From the NCBI GenBank assembly GCA_030617565.1, contig JAUWVE010000104.1, positions 1-5,446 of the forward strand: a DNA stretch of 5,446 bases, written 5' to 3'. The notes beneath the pieces were generated by a model, which searched no databases, had not been told where the DNA came from, and was given only the letters and a program-made list of their open reading frames with translations. Origin of the DNA: Gammaproteobacteria bacterium. Lineage in GTDB: Bacteria; Pseudomonadota; Gammaproteobacteria; BMS3Bbin11. Positions 1 to 5,232 of the stretch are shown piece after piece (within the stretch, counting starts at the first letter, position 1; every line of letters starts with the position of its first letter). The translations under genes were made by a program, and so were the position numbers.

Positions 1-642
1 GAGACGACCAGGCCATTTGTTATTCTGGTGGTTGGCGTTAACGGTGCCGGCAAAACCACTTCCATCGGCAAGATTACCGCACAGCTGGTACAGCAGGGCA
101 AGTCGGTCCTGCTTGCAGCAGGAGATACCTTCCGCGCAGCGGCCAGTGAACAGTTAAAAATATGGGGCGAGCGCAACCAGGTGCATGTCATTGCCCAGCA
201 ACCGGGTGCGGATGCCGCCGCCGTTGTTCACGATGCGCTGGAGTCTGCCATCTCACGCAACAGTGACGTTGTTATTATCGACACCGCAGGACGCCAGCAT
301 ACATCCGGTGACCTGATGCAGGAACTGGAAAAAATCTACCGCATAGCCGGTAAAAAATTAGCCGGTGCGCCACATGAAGTGCTGCTTGTGCTGGATGCCG
401 GGATCGGTCAGAACGCCATTCATCAACTGCAGGGTTTCAATAAACGTGTCAATGTCAGCGGCCTTTGCCTGACCAAGCTCGATGGCACGGCAAAAGGCGG
501 TGTCATTATTGCCATTGCTGAGCAATCAAAACTACCCATTCGCTATATCGGAATTGGTGAAGGGATTGACGATCTGCGCCAGTTCAATGCCAGGGACTTT
601 GTCCGTGCCCTGTTCAATCGCGATACGCCACATGCTGATTGA
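1..642 (+). CDS. ftsY: FtsY, signal recognition particle receptor GTPase (3' part, cut by window start)
   Basis: FtsY docks ribosome-SRP complexes at the inner membrane and, through paired GTP hydrolysis with Ffh, hands nascent membrane proteins to SecYEG. The reading frame is open from base 1, so 213 residues of the NG domain are visible and the acidic A domain and N-terminal helices lie outside. Counting from the first visible residue: G1 P-loop GVNGAGKTT (12-20), G2 DTFRAAA (42-48), G3 DTAGR (94-98), G4 TKLDGTAKGG (158-167) and the closing GIGEGIDDLR (184-193), which is typical of FtsY rather than Ffh. The C-terminus ends shortly after the DFVRALF helix, as in the family. Two motifs drift from the usual form: DTAGRQ instead of DTAGRL, and DAGIGQNA (132-139) where DAxTGQNA is usual. 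The stop codon lies 11 nt inside ftsE, so the two are co-transcribed. Identification is secure. Confidence 0.97.
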   Translation, partial: ETTRPFVILVVGVNGAGKTTSIGKITAQLVQQGKSVLLAAGDTFRAAASEQLKIWGERNQVHVIAQQPGADAAAVVHDALESAISRNSDVVIIDTAGRQHTSGDLMQELEKIYRIAGKKLAGAPHEVLLVLDAGIGQNAIHQLQGFNKRVNVSGLCLTKLDGTAKGGVIIAIAEQSKLPIRYIGIGEGIDDLRQFNARDFVRALFNRDTPHAD

Positions 643-1303
643 ATTCAGTAATGTAACAAAACGCTACCCGGAGGGCCATGAGGCCCTGCGTGACGTCTCT
701 TTTGTAATAGATAAAGGTGAGATGGTCTTCCTTACCGGGCATTCCGGTGCTGGCAAAAGTACACTGTTACGGCTGGTGACCCTGATAGAATACGCGACTC
801 GCGGACAGGTCATCGTAAACGGACAAAATCTGGGACGCCTTAAGCGACCCACCCTGCCCTATTACAGACGTCAGATCGGGATGGTGTTTCAGGATCACAA
901 ATTACTTCATAATCTCAGTGTCTTCGACAACGTTGCCCTGCCCTTAATCGTCAGCGGCTTCCACCCTCGTGATCTGCGCCGCCGGGTGCATGCTGCTCTG
1001 GACAAAGTCGGCTTACTAAACCGTGACCGGGCTAAACCCATCACGCTATCCGGGGGAGAACAACAGCGTGTCGGTATAGCCCGGGCGGTGGTTAACCGAC
1101 CCAGCCTGCTGGTGGCTGATGAACCAACGGGAAACCTCGATGCCGGCCTTTCAGATGAAATTTTCGACCTGTTTCATGACTTTAATTATCATGGTGTAAC
1201 CGTACTGGTCGCCACCCATGACCTGCGTCATATCAAACGCCTAGGCAAACGCAGCCTGACCCTGGAAGATGGCCGCATGATCCAGCAGGCGAATACTGCA
1301 TGA
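632..1303 (+). CDS. ftsE: FtsE, ATP-binding subunit of the FtsEX divisome complex
   Basis: FtsE is the cytoplasmic ABC ATPase that works with FtsX at the division septum. In E. coli FtsEX drives activation of periplasmic amidases through EnvC and helps divisome assembly. The 223-residue protein has the normal length. Visible motifs: Walker A GHSGAGKST (36-44), Q-loop in GMVFQDHKLL (Q87), ABC signature LSGGEQQR (139-146), Walker B LLVADEPTGNLD (159-170, with D163 and E164) and the H-loop histidine H196 in ATHD. The start is ATG at 632, giving MLIEFSNVTKRYPEG, which matches the family N-terminus; upstream in-frame codons give non-family sequence and run through ftsY. It overlaps ftsY by 11 nt and shows no clear Shine-Dalgarno, so translational coupling is likely. 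Its last four bases overlap the ftsX start. The segment after Walker A (LVTLIEYATRG) departs from the usual xGIExPxxG; otherwise the protein is ordinary. Confidence 0.97.
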   Translation: MLIEFSNVTKRYPEGHEALRDVSFVIDKGEMVFLTGHSGAGKSTLLRLVTLIEYATRGQVIVNGQNLGRLKRPTLPYYRRQIGMVFQDHKLLHNLSVFDNVALPLIVSGFHPRDLRRRVHAALDKVGLLNRDRAKPITLSGGEQQRVGIARAVVNRPSLLVADEPTGNLDAGLSDEIFDLFHDFNYHGVTVLVATHDLRHIKRLGKRSLTLEDGRMIQQANTA

Positions 1304-2235
1304 CCATGATCGTCTGGCTAACACGACACCTGCAGACCCTGGTCGGCACACTTGGCGACCTAAGCCGTAACCCTTTTTCAAGTATTCTTAGCATCTCGGT
1401 AATTGGCATCGCCCTGGCTTTACCTGGCGGAATGTTTGCCGCACTGGAAAATATCAATAAATTTACGGCAGAATTTGAACACGGTGCCAAAATTTCACTT
1501 TTCCTCTCACCTGAAGTCAGCATCATACATGCAAAAAAACTGCAGCAGTCTCTGGCACAGCATGGCGATATAAAACATATAGAAATGATCACCCCTGACC
1601 AGGCAATGGAAGAATTTAAATTAAGATCCGGCCTGAAAGATGCACTAAATTCCCTGGCCGACAACCCTCTGCCAGTGGTGTTACTGGCCTACCCGGAGGA
1701 CAGCGTAGCGCGCTCGCCGGAGAAACTGTCAGACCTGATCAATGAACTGGGAAAACTGGAACCGGTAGAACTGTCACAATTTGATCTCGAATGGATAAAA
1801 CGACTGACCGCATTTATGGAGCTGGCTAACCGTGCTGTCTGGGTCATTGCCATTATTCTCGGCCTGGGCGTTTTCCTGGTCATCGGCAATACTATACGCC
1901 TGGCAATCGTAAACAGGCAGGAGGAAATTCGTATCATTAAGTTAATCGGCGGCACAGACTCCTTTGTACGCCGCCCCTTCCTCTATTCCGGCTTGCTGCA
2001 GGGCCTGTTCGGTGGTCTTCTCGCTCTGCTGGTAATCTTCCTGCTTTTTTCCTTCATCAGCAGACCTGCCAGCTCTCTGTCATCCATGTATGGCATCAGT
2101 TTCGGCCTGGACCCTCTGCAGCTTCTACCCTCATTGATATTAGTCAGCAGCGGTGCATTGCTTGGCTGGTTGTCGGCAAGAGTTACCGTAGGGGTTTACC
2201 TCAGGCAGTTTGAGCCGGGGAAAAGTCAGCTTTAG
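1300..2235 (+). CDS. ftsX: FtsX, membrane subunit of the FtsEX divisome complex
   Basis: FtsX is the integral membrane partner of FtsE; its periplasmic loop recruits and switches cell-wall hydrolase activators during septation. The 311-residue product has four hydrophobic segments in the expected pattern: TM1 about 27-49, a large periplasmic domain about 50-175, TM2 about 178-200, TM3 about 227-253 and TM4 about 276-297. The block after TM2 (NTIRLAIVNRQEEIRIIKLIGG, residues 197-218) followed by RPFLYSG (225-231) is the conserved FtsX/MacB-type coupling region that contacts the ATPase. The start ATG at 1300 overlaps the ftsE stop in an ATGA arrangement. A second ATG lies two codons later at 1306, but the weak AGG at 1287-1289 is better placed for 1300. 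No intrinsic terminator follows, so some readthrough into rpoH is possible. Confidence 0.95.
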   Translation: MTMIVWLTRHLQTLVGTLGDLSRNPFSSILSISVIGIALALPGGMFAALENINKFTAEFEHGAKISLFLSPEVSIIHAKKLQQSLAQHGDIKHIEMITPDQAMEEFKLRSGLKDALNSLADNPLPVVLLAYPEDSVARSPEKLSDLINELGKLEPVELSQFDLEWIKRLTAFMELANRAVWVIAIILGLGVFLVIGNTIRLAIVNRQEEIRIIKLIGGTDSFVRRPFLYSGLLQGLFGGLLALLVIFLLFSFISRPASSLSSMYGISFGLDPLQLLPSLILVSSGALLGWLSARVTVGVYLRQFEPGKSQL

Positions 2236-2323
2236 GGTCACCGCTATTGATTATGTTGTGGGAGGCGCGCCCTTTGAGACTTAAAACCATGCAATATCAA
2301 TAACTTACAATTAAAATAATAAT

Positions 2324-2351
2324 TGAACTTTTACCGAAATTAGCACTCGAA
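2324..2351 (+). promoter_or_regulatory. Candidate sigma-E-type promoter for rpoH
   Basis: TGAACTT at 2324-2330 matches six of seven bases of the sigma-E -35 consensus GGAACTT. A 16-bp spacer then leads to TCGAA at 2347-2351, one base off TCTAA/TCTGA. The E. coli rpoH P3 promoter, as I recall it, also has a TGAACTT -35 and a 16-bp spacer, so a conserved envelope-stress input is plausible. The -10 is imperfect, and the spacer and -10 are overlain by the left arm of the CIRCE operator. This is inference from pattern alone. Confidence 0.5.
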
Positions 2352-2366
2352 CGTTTAGAGTGCTAA
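2340..2366 (+). promoter_or_regulatory. CIRCE operator (HrcA repressor binding site) upstream of rpoH
   Basis: TTAGCACTC (2340-2348) and GAGTGCTAA (2358-2366) are perfect inverted arms separated by exactly 9 bp (GAACGTTTA). This is the full CIRCE consensus. HrcA binds CIRCE and represses in the absence of stress; its activity depends on GroEL, so depletion of free chaperonin relieves repression. The site lies 37 bp ahead of the rpoH start codon, immediately upstream of a TATAAT box and across a sigma-E-like promoter, so bound HrcA should block polymerase. CIRCE usually sits before groESL or hrcA-grpE-dnaK; here the downstream gene is unmistakably rpoH. The match is too exact to be chance. That HrcA exists in this organism is inferred, since hrcA is not in the window. 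Confidence 0.93.
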
Positions 2367-2374
2367 AATATAAT
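2347..2374 (+). promoter_or_regulatory. Candidate housekeeping (sigma-70) promoter for rpoH
   Basis: TATAAT at 2369-2374 is a perfect -10 box starting three bases after the CIRCE right arm. The best-spaced -35 is weak (TCGAAC at 2347-2352, 16-bp spacer). An alternative reading is an extended -10, TGCTAAAAT at 2361-2369, with TTAGCA at 2340-2345 as -35 and an 18-bp spacer; in that case each CIRCE arm would contain one promoter element. Either way transcription would begin around 2376-2382, leaving a leader of only about 20-30 nt, and the operator would occlude the promoter. Confidence 0.55.
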
Positions 2375-2388
2375 TATTAATTTGTATT

Positions 2389-2394
2389 GGGAGG
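2389..2394 (+). promoter_or_regulatory. Shine-Dalgarno that fixes the rpoH start
   Basis: GGGAGG lies 8 nt before ATG 2403. It places the rpoH start at that ATG rather than at the in-frame TTG at 2382, which precedes the Shine-Dalgarno and would put it inside the coding sequence. Confidence 0.85.
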
Positions 2395-2402
2395 TTAAAT
2401 CT

Positions 2403-3263
2403 ATGCTGAAGAAGCTACCAGTTATTTCGGGTGTATCGGTCGATGCCGGTCTGTCGAGTTATCTGCAGACTGTCAATGCAGCGCCTATGTTGACTGCCGA
2501 TGAAGAAAAGTCACTGGCTACACGCTATCGTAATGAAGAAGATCTCGATGCTGCACGGCAGCTGATCTATTCGCACATGCGTTTTGTTGTTCGAACTGCC
2601 AGGGGCTTTACTGGATACGGGCTACCGCTGGCTGACCTGATCCAGGAAGGCAACATCGGCCTGATGAAAGCTGTAAAAAATTATGACCCGGATCGCGGTG
2701 TCCGCCTGGTGTCATTTGCCATGCACTGGATTCGTTCCGAGATTTATGACTATGTACTGAAAAACTGGCGCATCGTCAAAGTGGCCACCACCAAAGCTCA
2801 GCGCAAACTGTTTTTCAACCTGCGTAAGAGCCGCAAACGCCTGGGCTGGATGAACCAGAACGACGTAACGGCCTTGTCTGACAAGCTTGATGTGCCAGAG
2901 AAAACAGTACTGGAAATGGAATCACGCATGAGTGGAGCAGATGTTGCTTTTGATATGGATAACGACTCTGATGATGACACCGCTTATGTCGCACCGGCAG
3001 GCTATCTTGCAGACAACCGCTACAATCCGGAGAACCTGTATGAGAAGCAAACCACCACCAGTAGCAATCACGAAAAACTGGGCGCAGCTCTGGCACAACT
3101 TGATGCCCGCAGTCAGGATATCGTGCAGCAACGCTGGTTGAGTCCGGATGAAAAAAAGACCACGCTGACTGAACTGGCTAAAAAGTATGGTGTTTCAGCA
3201 GAGCGTATACGTCAGATCGAGAAAAAGGCGTTTAACCTGATGAAAGGTGAACTGGTTGCATAA
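2403..3263 (+). CDS. rpoH: RpoH, sigma-32 heat-shock sigma factor
   Basis: RpoH directs RNA polymerase to heat-shock promoters (chaperones, proteases). The 286-residue product is almost exactly the length of E. coli sigma-32 and aligns with it end to end by eye. Region 2 includes the core-binding DLIQEGNIGLMKAV (78-91) and RLVSFAMHWIRSEI (101-114). The RpoH box QRKLFFNLR (133-141), the family hallmark between regions 2 and 3, is perfect. Region 3 follows, then an acidic stretch (MDNDSDDD, 185-192), and region 4.2 carries the helix-turn-helix LTELAKKYGVSAERIRQIEKKA (255-276). The start ATG at 2403 is set by GGGAGG 8 nt upstream. The gene has its own promoter region with a CIRCE operator and a sigma-E-like element, and ends in an intrinsic terminator 27 bases past its stop. 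Because the predicted leader is short, an E. coli-type RNA thermometer would have to involve the coding region; I did not fold it. Confidence 0.98.
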   Translation: MLKKLPVISGVSVDAGLSSYLQTVNAAPMLTADEEKSLATRYRNEEDLDAARQLIYSHMRFVVRTARGFTGYGLPLADLIQEGNIGLMKAVKNYDPDRGVRLVSFAMHWIRSEIYDYVLKNWRIVKVATTKAQRKLFFNLRKSRKRLGWMNQNDVTALSDKLDVPEKTVLEMESRMSGADVAFDMDNDSDDDTAYVAPAGYLADNRYNPENLYEKQTTTSSNHEKLGAALAQLDARSQDIVQQRWLSPDEKKTTLTELAKKYGVSAERIRQIEKKAFNLMKGELVA

Positions 3264-3289
3264 TTAAAAGTCATTAGGTAACTAATATG

Positions 3290-3315
3290 AACCCGGCTTA
3301 CTGCCGGGTTTTTTT
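3290..3315 (+). terminator. Intrinsic terminator of rpoH
   Basis: AACCCGGC (3290-3297) pairs perfectly with GCCGGGTT (3303-3310) around a 5-nt loop TTACT. The run of T from 3309 to 3315 completes a textbook rho-independent terminator. Read on the minus strand, the hairpin is followed by TTCATATTAG rather than a T-run, so it probably works mainly for rpoH. Confidence 0.93.
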
Positions 3316-3348
3316 GTTTCAAGAAAGCTTTATTTGATAATGAAGAAT

Positions 3349-3432
3349 AGCCGCTTACGGCTGCGGCTGTTCAGCACCTGGGGCTAGAGAAATAGCAGTT
3401 TCATGCTATCTGAATTGGCGCTTACCGGCCAA
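3349..3432. repeat. Three small hairpins in a row between rpoH and the next gene
   Basis: Three short perfect inverted repeats sit within 84 bp: AGCCG/CGGCT (3349-3353 and 3358-3362, loop CTTA), ATAGCA/TGCTAT (3392-3397 and 3404-3409, loop GTTTCA) and TTGGC/GCCAA (3415-3419 and 3428-3432, loop of 8). GCTTACCG in the third loop resembles CGCTTACGG around the first. None has a T-run, so they are not standard terminators. The 3316-3534 gap otherwise shows no gene I can support. They could be remains of a repeat element or chance. Confidence 0.4.
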
Positions 3433-3534
3433 CTCCTGCCATTCTTAATAAGAACATAAAGTGTAATACAGCATATAGCCTAATTTGAAATAGTTCAGTT
3501 CTGAATATTTCCTGCTTGTCATATGTTGCTGATT

Positions 3535-4011
3535 TTATGGCATGAAATTCATTGAAGGAATTTTGTTTTGTATTCGACCCATCAAGTAGGTCATTCGAGT
3601 CATCTCATTCGACATGACCACTGTCATTTGATCAACAGAGTGGGTCATTCTTTTTATATCGGGCGTCATTTGTTCAATATTTTCCATTGATCCATTCATT
3701 TCACGCATAATATTTTGCATTCCATTCATGGATTTATTCATTTTAACCATTTCAGCCAGCATTAGCGGAATTGTATCCGACGCTGGCTGGGCAGTTTTAT
3801 CCAGTTTGTCTATAGCGTTGCTGATTGTGTGAAAGTCCTTAAAACCCTCAGTCCATATAGGTTGCCATACAAATATAAACATCGACATAACAATGATTAA
3901 TGATACTGAAGACACGATAAAGAAAATTCCTATCCATAAATGATGGAAGCTTCTTGTACTCATGTTTTTATCTGCTGGGCCATGCTTTTTGTCAGACTGT
4001 AGTTGGGCCAA
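3535..4011 (-). CDS. Small membrane-anchored protein with a methionine-core coiled coil (function unknown)
   Basis: I recognise no characterised family with certainty. The 158-residue product has a basic, polar N-terminus (1-24), one strong transmembrane segment (about 25-49) and a C-terminal part of about 109 residues. The positive-inside rule puts that part in the periplasm. From I63 to I151 hydrophobic residues recur every 3 or 4 positions (63, 67, 70, 74, 77, 81, 84, 88, 91, 95, 98, 102, 105, 109, 112 and onward), a heptad coiled-coil pattern. From 84 on, 15 of 20 core positions are methionine. The register shifts at 112-115 and is restored at 133-137; P76 and P82 may break the first part. 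The start is TTG at 4011, chosen because AGGAGG stands 5 nt ahead; an internal ATG (residue 17) has no Shine-Dalgarno. The gene is AT-rich (near 38% GC in a sampled line) and faces rpoH convergently. Oligomerisation, metal binding or oxidant sensing by methionine are possible but unproven. Confidence 0.8.
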   Translation of the reverse strand: MAQLQSDKKHGPADKNMSTRSFHHLWIGIFFIVSSVSLIIVMSMFIFVWQPIWTEGFKDFHTISNAIDKLDKTAQPASDTIPLMLAEMVKMNKSMNGMQNIMREMNGSMENIEQMTPDIKRMTHSVDQMTVVMSNEMTRMTYLMGRIQNKIPSMNFMP

Positions 4012-4016
4012 AATAA

Positions 4017-4022
4017 CCTCCT
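4017..4022 (-). promoter_or_regulatory. Shine-Dalgarno supporting a TTG start
   Basis: On the minus strand AGGAGG is followed by 5 nt (TTATT) and then TTG GCC CAA. There is no ATG nearby in frame upstream, so this perfect site is the reason for choosing the TTG at 4011 as the start of the membrane-anchored protein. Confidence 0.8.
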
Positions 4023-4039
4023 AATCTAGATGGATTATC

Positions 4040-4068
4040 AATACATGAATTCAAAACCAGATTGTCAT
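4040..4068 (-). promoter_or_regulatory. Possible sigma-70 promoter of the methionine-rich protein gene
   Basis: On the minus strand ATGACA (4063-4068; five of six bases of TTGACA) is followed after 17 bp by TGTATT (4040-4045; four of six bases of TATAAT). It sits about 30 bp ahead of the TTG start. The surrounding DNA is AT-rich, so such matches arise easily; treat it as a suggestion. The rest of the gap from 4069 to 4237 shows no gene I can support, only AT-rich palindromes at 4170-4181 and 4212-4221. Confidence 0.3.
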
Positions 4069-4237
4069 TGAGTTAGTTGAAGCCATATATTAAAAGGGAT
4101 GATGTTTATAACACATTAATTGCTTATATCACTCAATGTCTCAGTTGGCTCGAGAACAGCCTTTCATCAAAAAATATTTTTCCTCTGTGTACCCCTGTGA
4201 CATCTGTAGTGAAAAGCTTTTGCCTTTTGTCATTTAT

Positions 4238-4274
4238 CTTGGAACTTGGAACTTGGAACTTGGAACTTGGAACT
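4238..4274. repeat. Heptanucleotide tandem repeat, five copies of CTTGGAA
   Basis: Five perfect uninterrupted copies of CTTGGAA (4238-4244, 4245-4251, 4252-4258, 4259-4265, 4266-4272) are followed by a partial CT. The array ends two bases before the stop codon of the minus-strand exported-protein gene, so copy-number change would leave that protein intact. Perfect short arrays like this are prone to slippage. Any open frame across it on the + strand merely reads the repeat as ELGTWNLELGT-type sequence and should not be called a gene. Confidence 0.95.
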
Positions 4275-4276
4275 AA

Positions 4277-4990
4277 CTATTTTATCAAGCCCGTCGCCTC
4301 AATTTTCAACAAATTTTCTTTATTATGAAGATTCCGCAACACCATCCGATAAGCATTTGGAACGGATTTGAAATAGATGATTTCAAAATCCTGTAAGATT
4401 TTATCGTTTGCCGGCAGCAACCGGTTTAGTTCTACATATACTGGGAAAGCGCCATGCTGCTTATAGTAACTGCTCATTAGTTTTCGCACTGCACGTGTTA
4501 CTTCCTGTCCATTACCACGCTTAGCTGTAGCCAAAAACCTTGACTGTACCAGCGCACCCTGCAATGCAGAAATTTCGTCTGCACGCCTTTGATCACTGCT
4601 GAATTTTTTGGCAAGGTCTTCAAGAATTACTTCGGCTTCATCCGGTTTGCCTAAAACCAGCAGCTCTTTGGCCTGTAAAAGGGGCATATCATATTCCAGT
4701 TCATCGGTAAGCGTCGTAAACTCGTCGCCGGATGTTCTTGCGAGTTCTATGCCGCGTTGCAATACAAGCTTTGCCAGGCCGAACTGTCCATTCTGTTGAT
4801 ATTCCCGGGACTTTTCCAGGGCCATATCGAGTGTGCTTATTTCGTCAAGCAGTGCCTGCATTTTTGCTGAAAGCACAGGCTTTTCTGCACTAACTTGATT
4901 CTCTGGATTTAATTTTGGCCCGAGCTTATCAGCCAACACGATTGCAGGTGTAAGCAGTAAAGCAGACAGTATAAAAATTCGAACAGACAT
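4277..4990 (-). CDS. Exported helical protein with TPR-like region (function unknown)
   Basis: The product is 237 residues. The N-terminus MSVRIFILSALLLTPAIVLA is a good Sec signal peptide, with cleavage likely after A20 (VLA|D), so the mature protein should be periplasmic or surface-associated. About residues 45-155 are strongly helical, with TPR-like alternation of small and aromatic residues (for example LEKSREYQQNGQFGLAKLVL followed by AKELLVLGKPDEAEVILEDL), compatible with two or three degenerate TPR units and a scaffolding role. The C-terminal part contains YYKQHGAFP, which resembles a segment of type IV pilins, but no prepilin peptidase site is present, so this may be coincidence. No cysteines or catalytic motif are evident. 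The start ATG at 4990 lacks a Shine-Dalgarno and overlaps the stop of a six-codon ORF (TAATG). The gene stands alone between two repeat elements. I do not recognise the family. Confidence 0.8.
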   Translation of the reverse strand: MSVRIFILSALLLTPAIVLADKLGPKLNPENQVSAEKPVLSAKMQALLDEISTLDMALEKSREYQQNGQFGLAKLVLQRGIELARTSGDEFTTLTDELEYDMPLLQAKELLVLGKPDEAEVILEDLAKKFSSDQRRADEISALQGALVQSRFLATAKRGNGQEVTRAVRKLMSSYYKQHGAFPVYVELNRLLPANDKILQDFEIIYFKSVPNAYRMVLRNLHNKENLLKIEATGLIK

Positions 4991-5060
4991 TAGAAAAATA
5001 GAATCTTCATAAATAATTGTTGAGTAAATGTGTGCACTCCATGCTTTAGCAGGAAAATCA

Positions 5061-5194
5061 AAAGTCTAATTCTTATCCTCTCGCGGAGATCGCAGAGTTC
5101 GCGGGGAGGTCAAAACCATTGAAAATTGTAAAAACATATTGAAAGTTTTTTCAGATTTCCCTGCGGCCCCTGCGATATAAATTGTTTTGACTTT
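5061..5194. repeat. Intergenic element with inverted GC-rich 9-bp repeats
   Basis: Three imperfect 9-bp units, TCGCGGAGA, TCGCAGAGT and TCGCGGGGA, run head to tail at 5081-5107. Two further units of the same type lie in inverted orientation at 5157-5175 (minus-strand reading TCGCAGGGG then CCGCAGGGA). Bases 5089-5107 and 5157-5175 match at 15 of 19 positions as an inverted repeat, 17 of 19 if G-T pairs are allowed. Further nested inverted pairs are AAAGTC (5061-5066) with GACTTT (5189-5194), and GTCAAAAC (5109-5116) with GTTTTGAC (5184-5191). The AT-rich centre has two ATTGAAA copies 20 bp apart. It has no coding capacity. It could be a small non-autonomous mobile repeat or a structured transcript end. 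Confidence 0.65.
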
Positions 5195-5232
5195 AACTCA
5201 CAGTTATCGCGATAGTCTCAATAAAAGAAAAA

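Noticed and set aside
482..631. N-terminal extension of ftsE
   Set aside because: The frame is open upstream but lies inside conserved ftsY sequence and encodes nothing like an FtsE N-terminus; ATG 632 begins the family sequence exactly.
1233..1664. 143-codon minus-strand open frame over ftsE/ftsX
   Set aside because: It lies opposite well-supported ftsE and ftsX coding sequence and has a cysteine- and serine-rich composition typical of antisense reading.
2260..2272. GC-rich palindrome after ftsX as a terminator
   Set aside because: GGCGCGCC is self-complementary but leaves no loop and is not followed by a T-run.
2245..2302. TATTGAT/ATCAATA inverted repeat between ftsX and rpoH
   Set aside because: Only 7 AT-rich base pairs with a 44-nt gap; expected by chance in this composition.
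2382..2402. TTG start seven codons before the rpoH ATG
   Set aside because: It precedes the GGGAGG Shine-Dalgarno, which would then lie inside the coding region, and the extra residues are not family-like.
2815..3141. Open frames overlapping rpoH on both strands
   Set aside because: All lie within the rpoH coding region, lack ribosome binding sites and show no domain-like sequence.
4238..4274. CRISPR-like array
   Set aside because: Units are 7 bp and directly adjacent with no spacers, so it is a simple tandem repeat.
4077..4328. 83-codon + strand open frame
   Set aside because: It starts at a TTG with no Shine-Dalgarno, crosses the 7-bp tandem array (giving ELGTWNLELGT) and overlaps the 3' end of a much better minus-strand gene.
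5205..5214. TATCGCGATA perfect 10-bp palindrome near the ppa stop as an operator
   Set aside because: Single short palindrome downstream of a gene with no promoter beside it; no regulator can be assigned.
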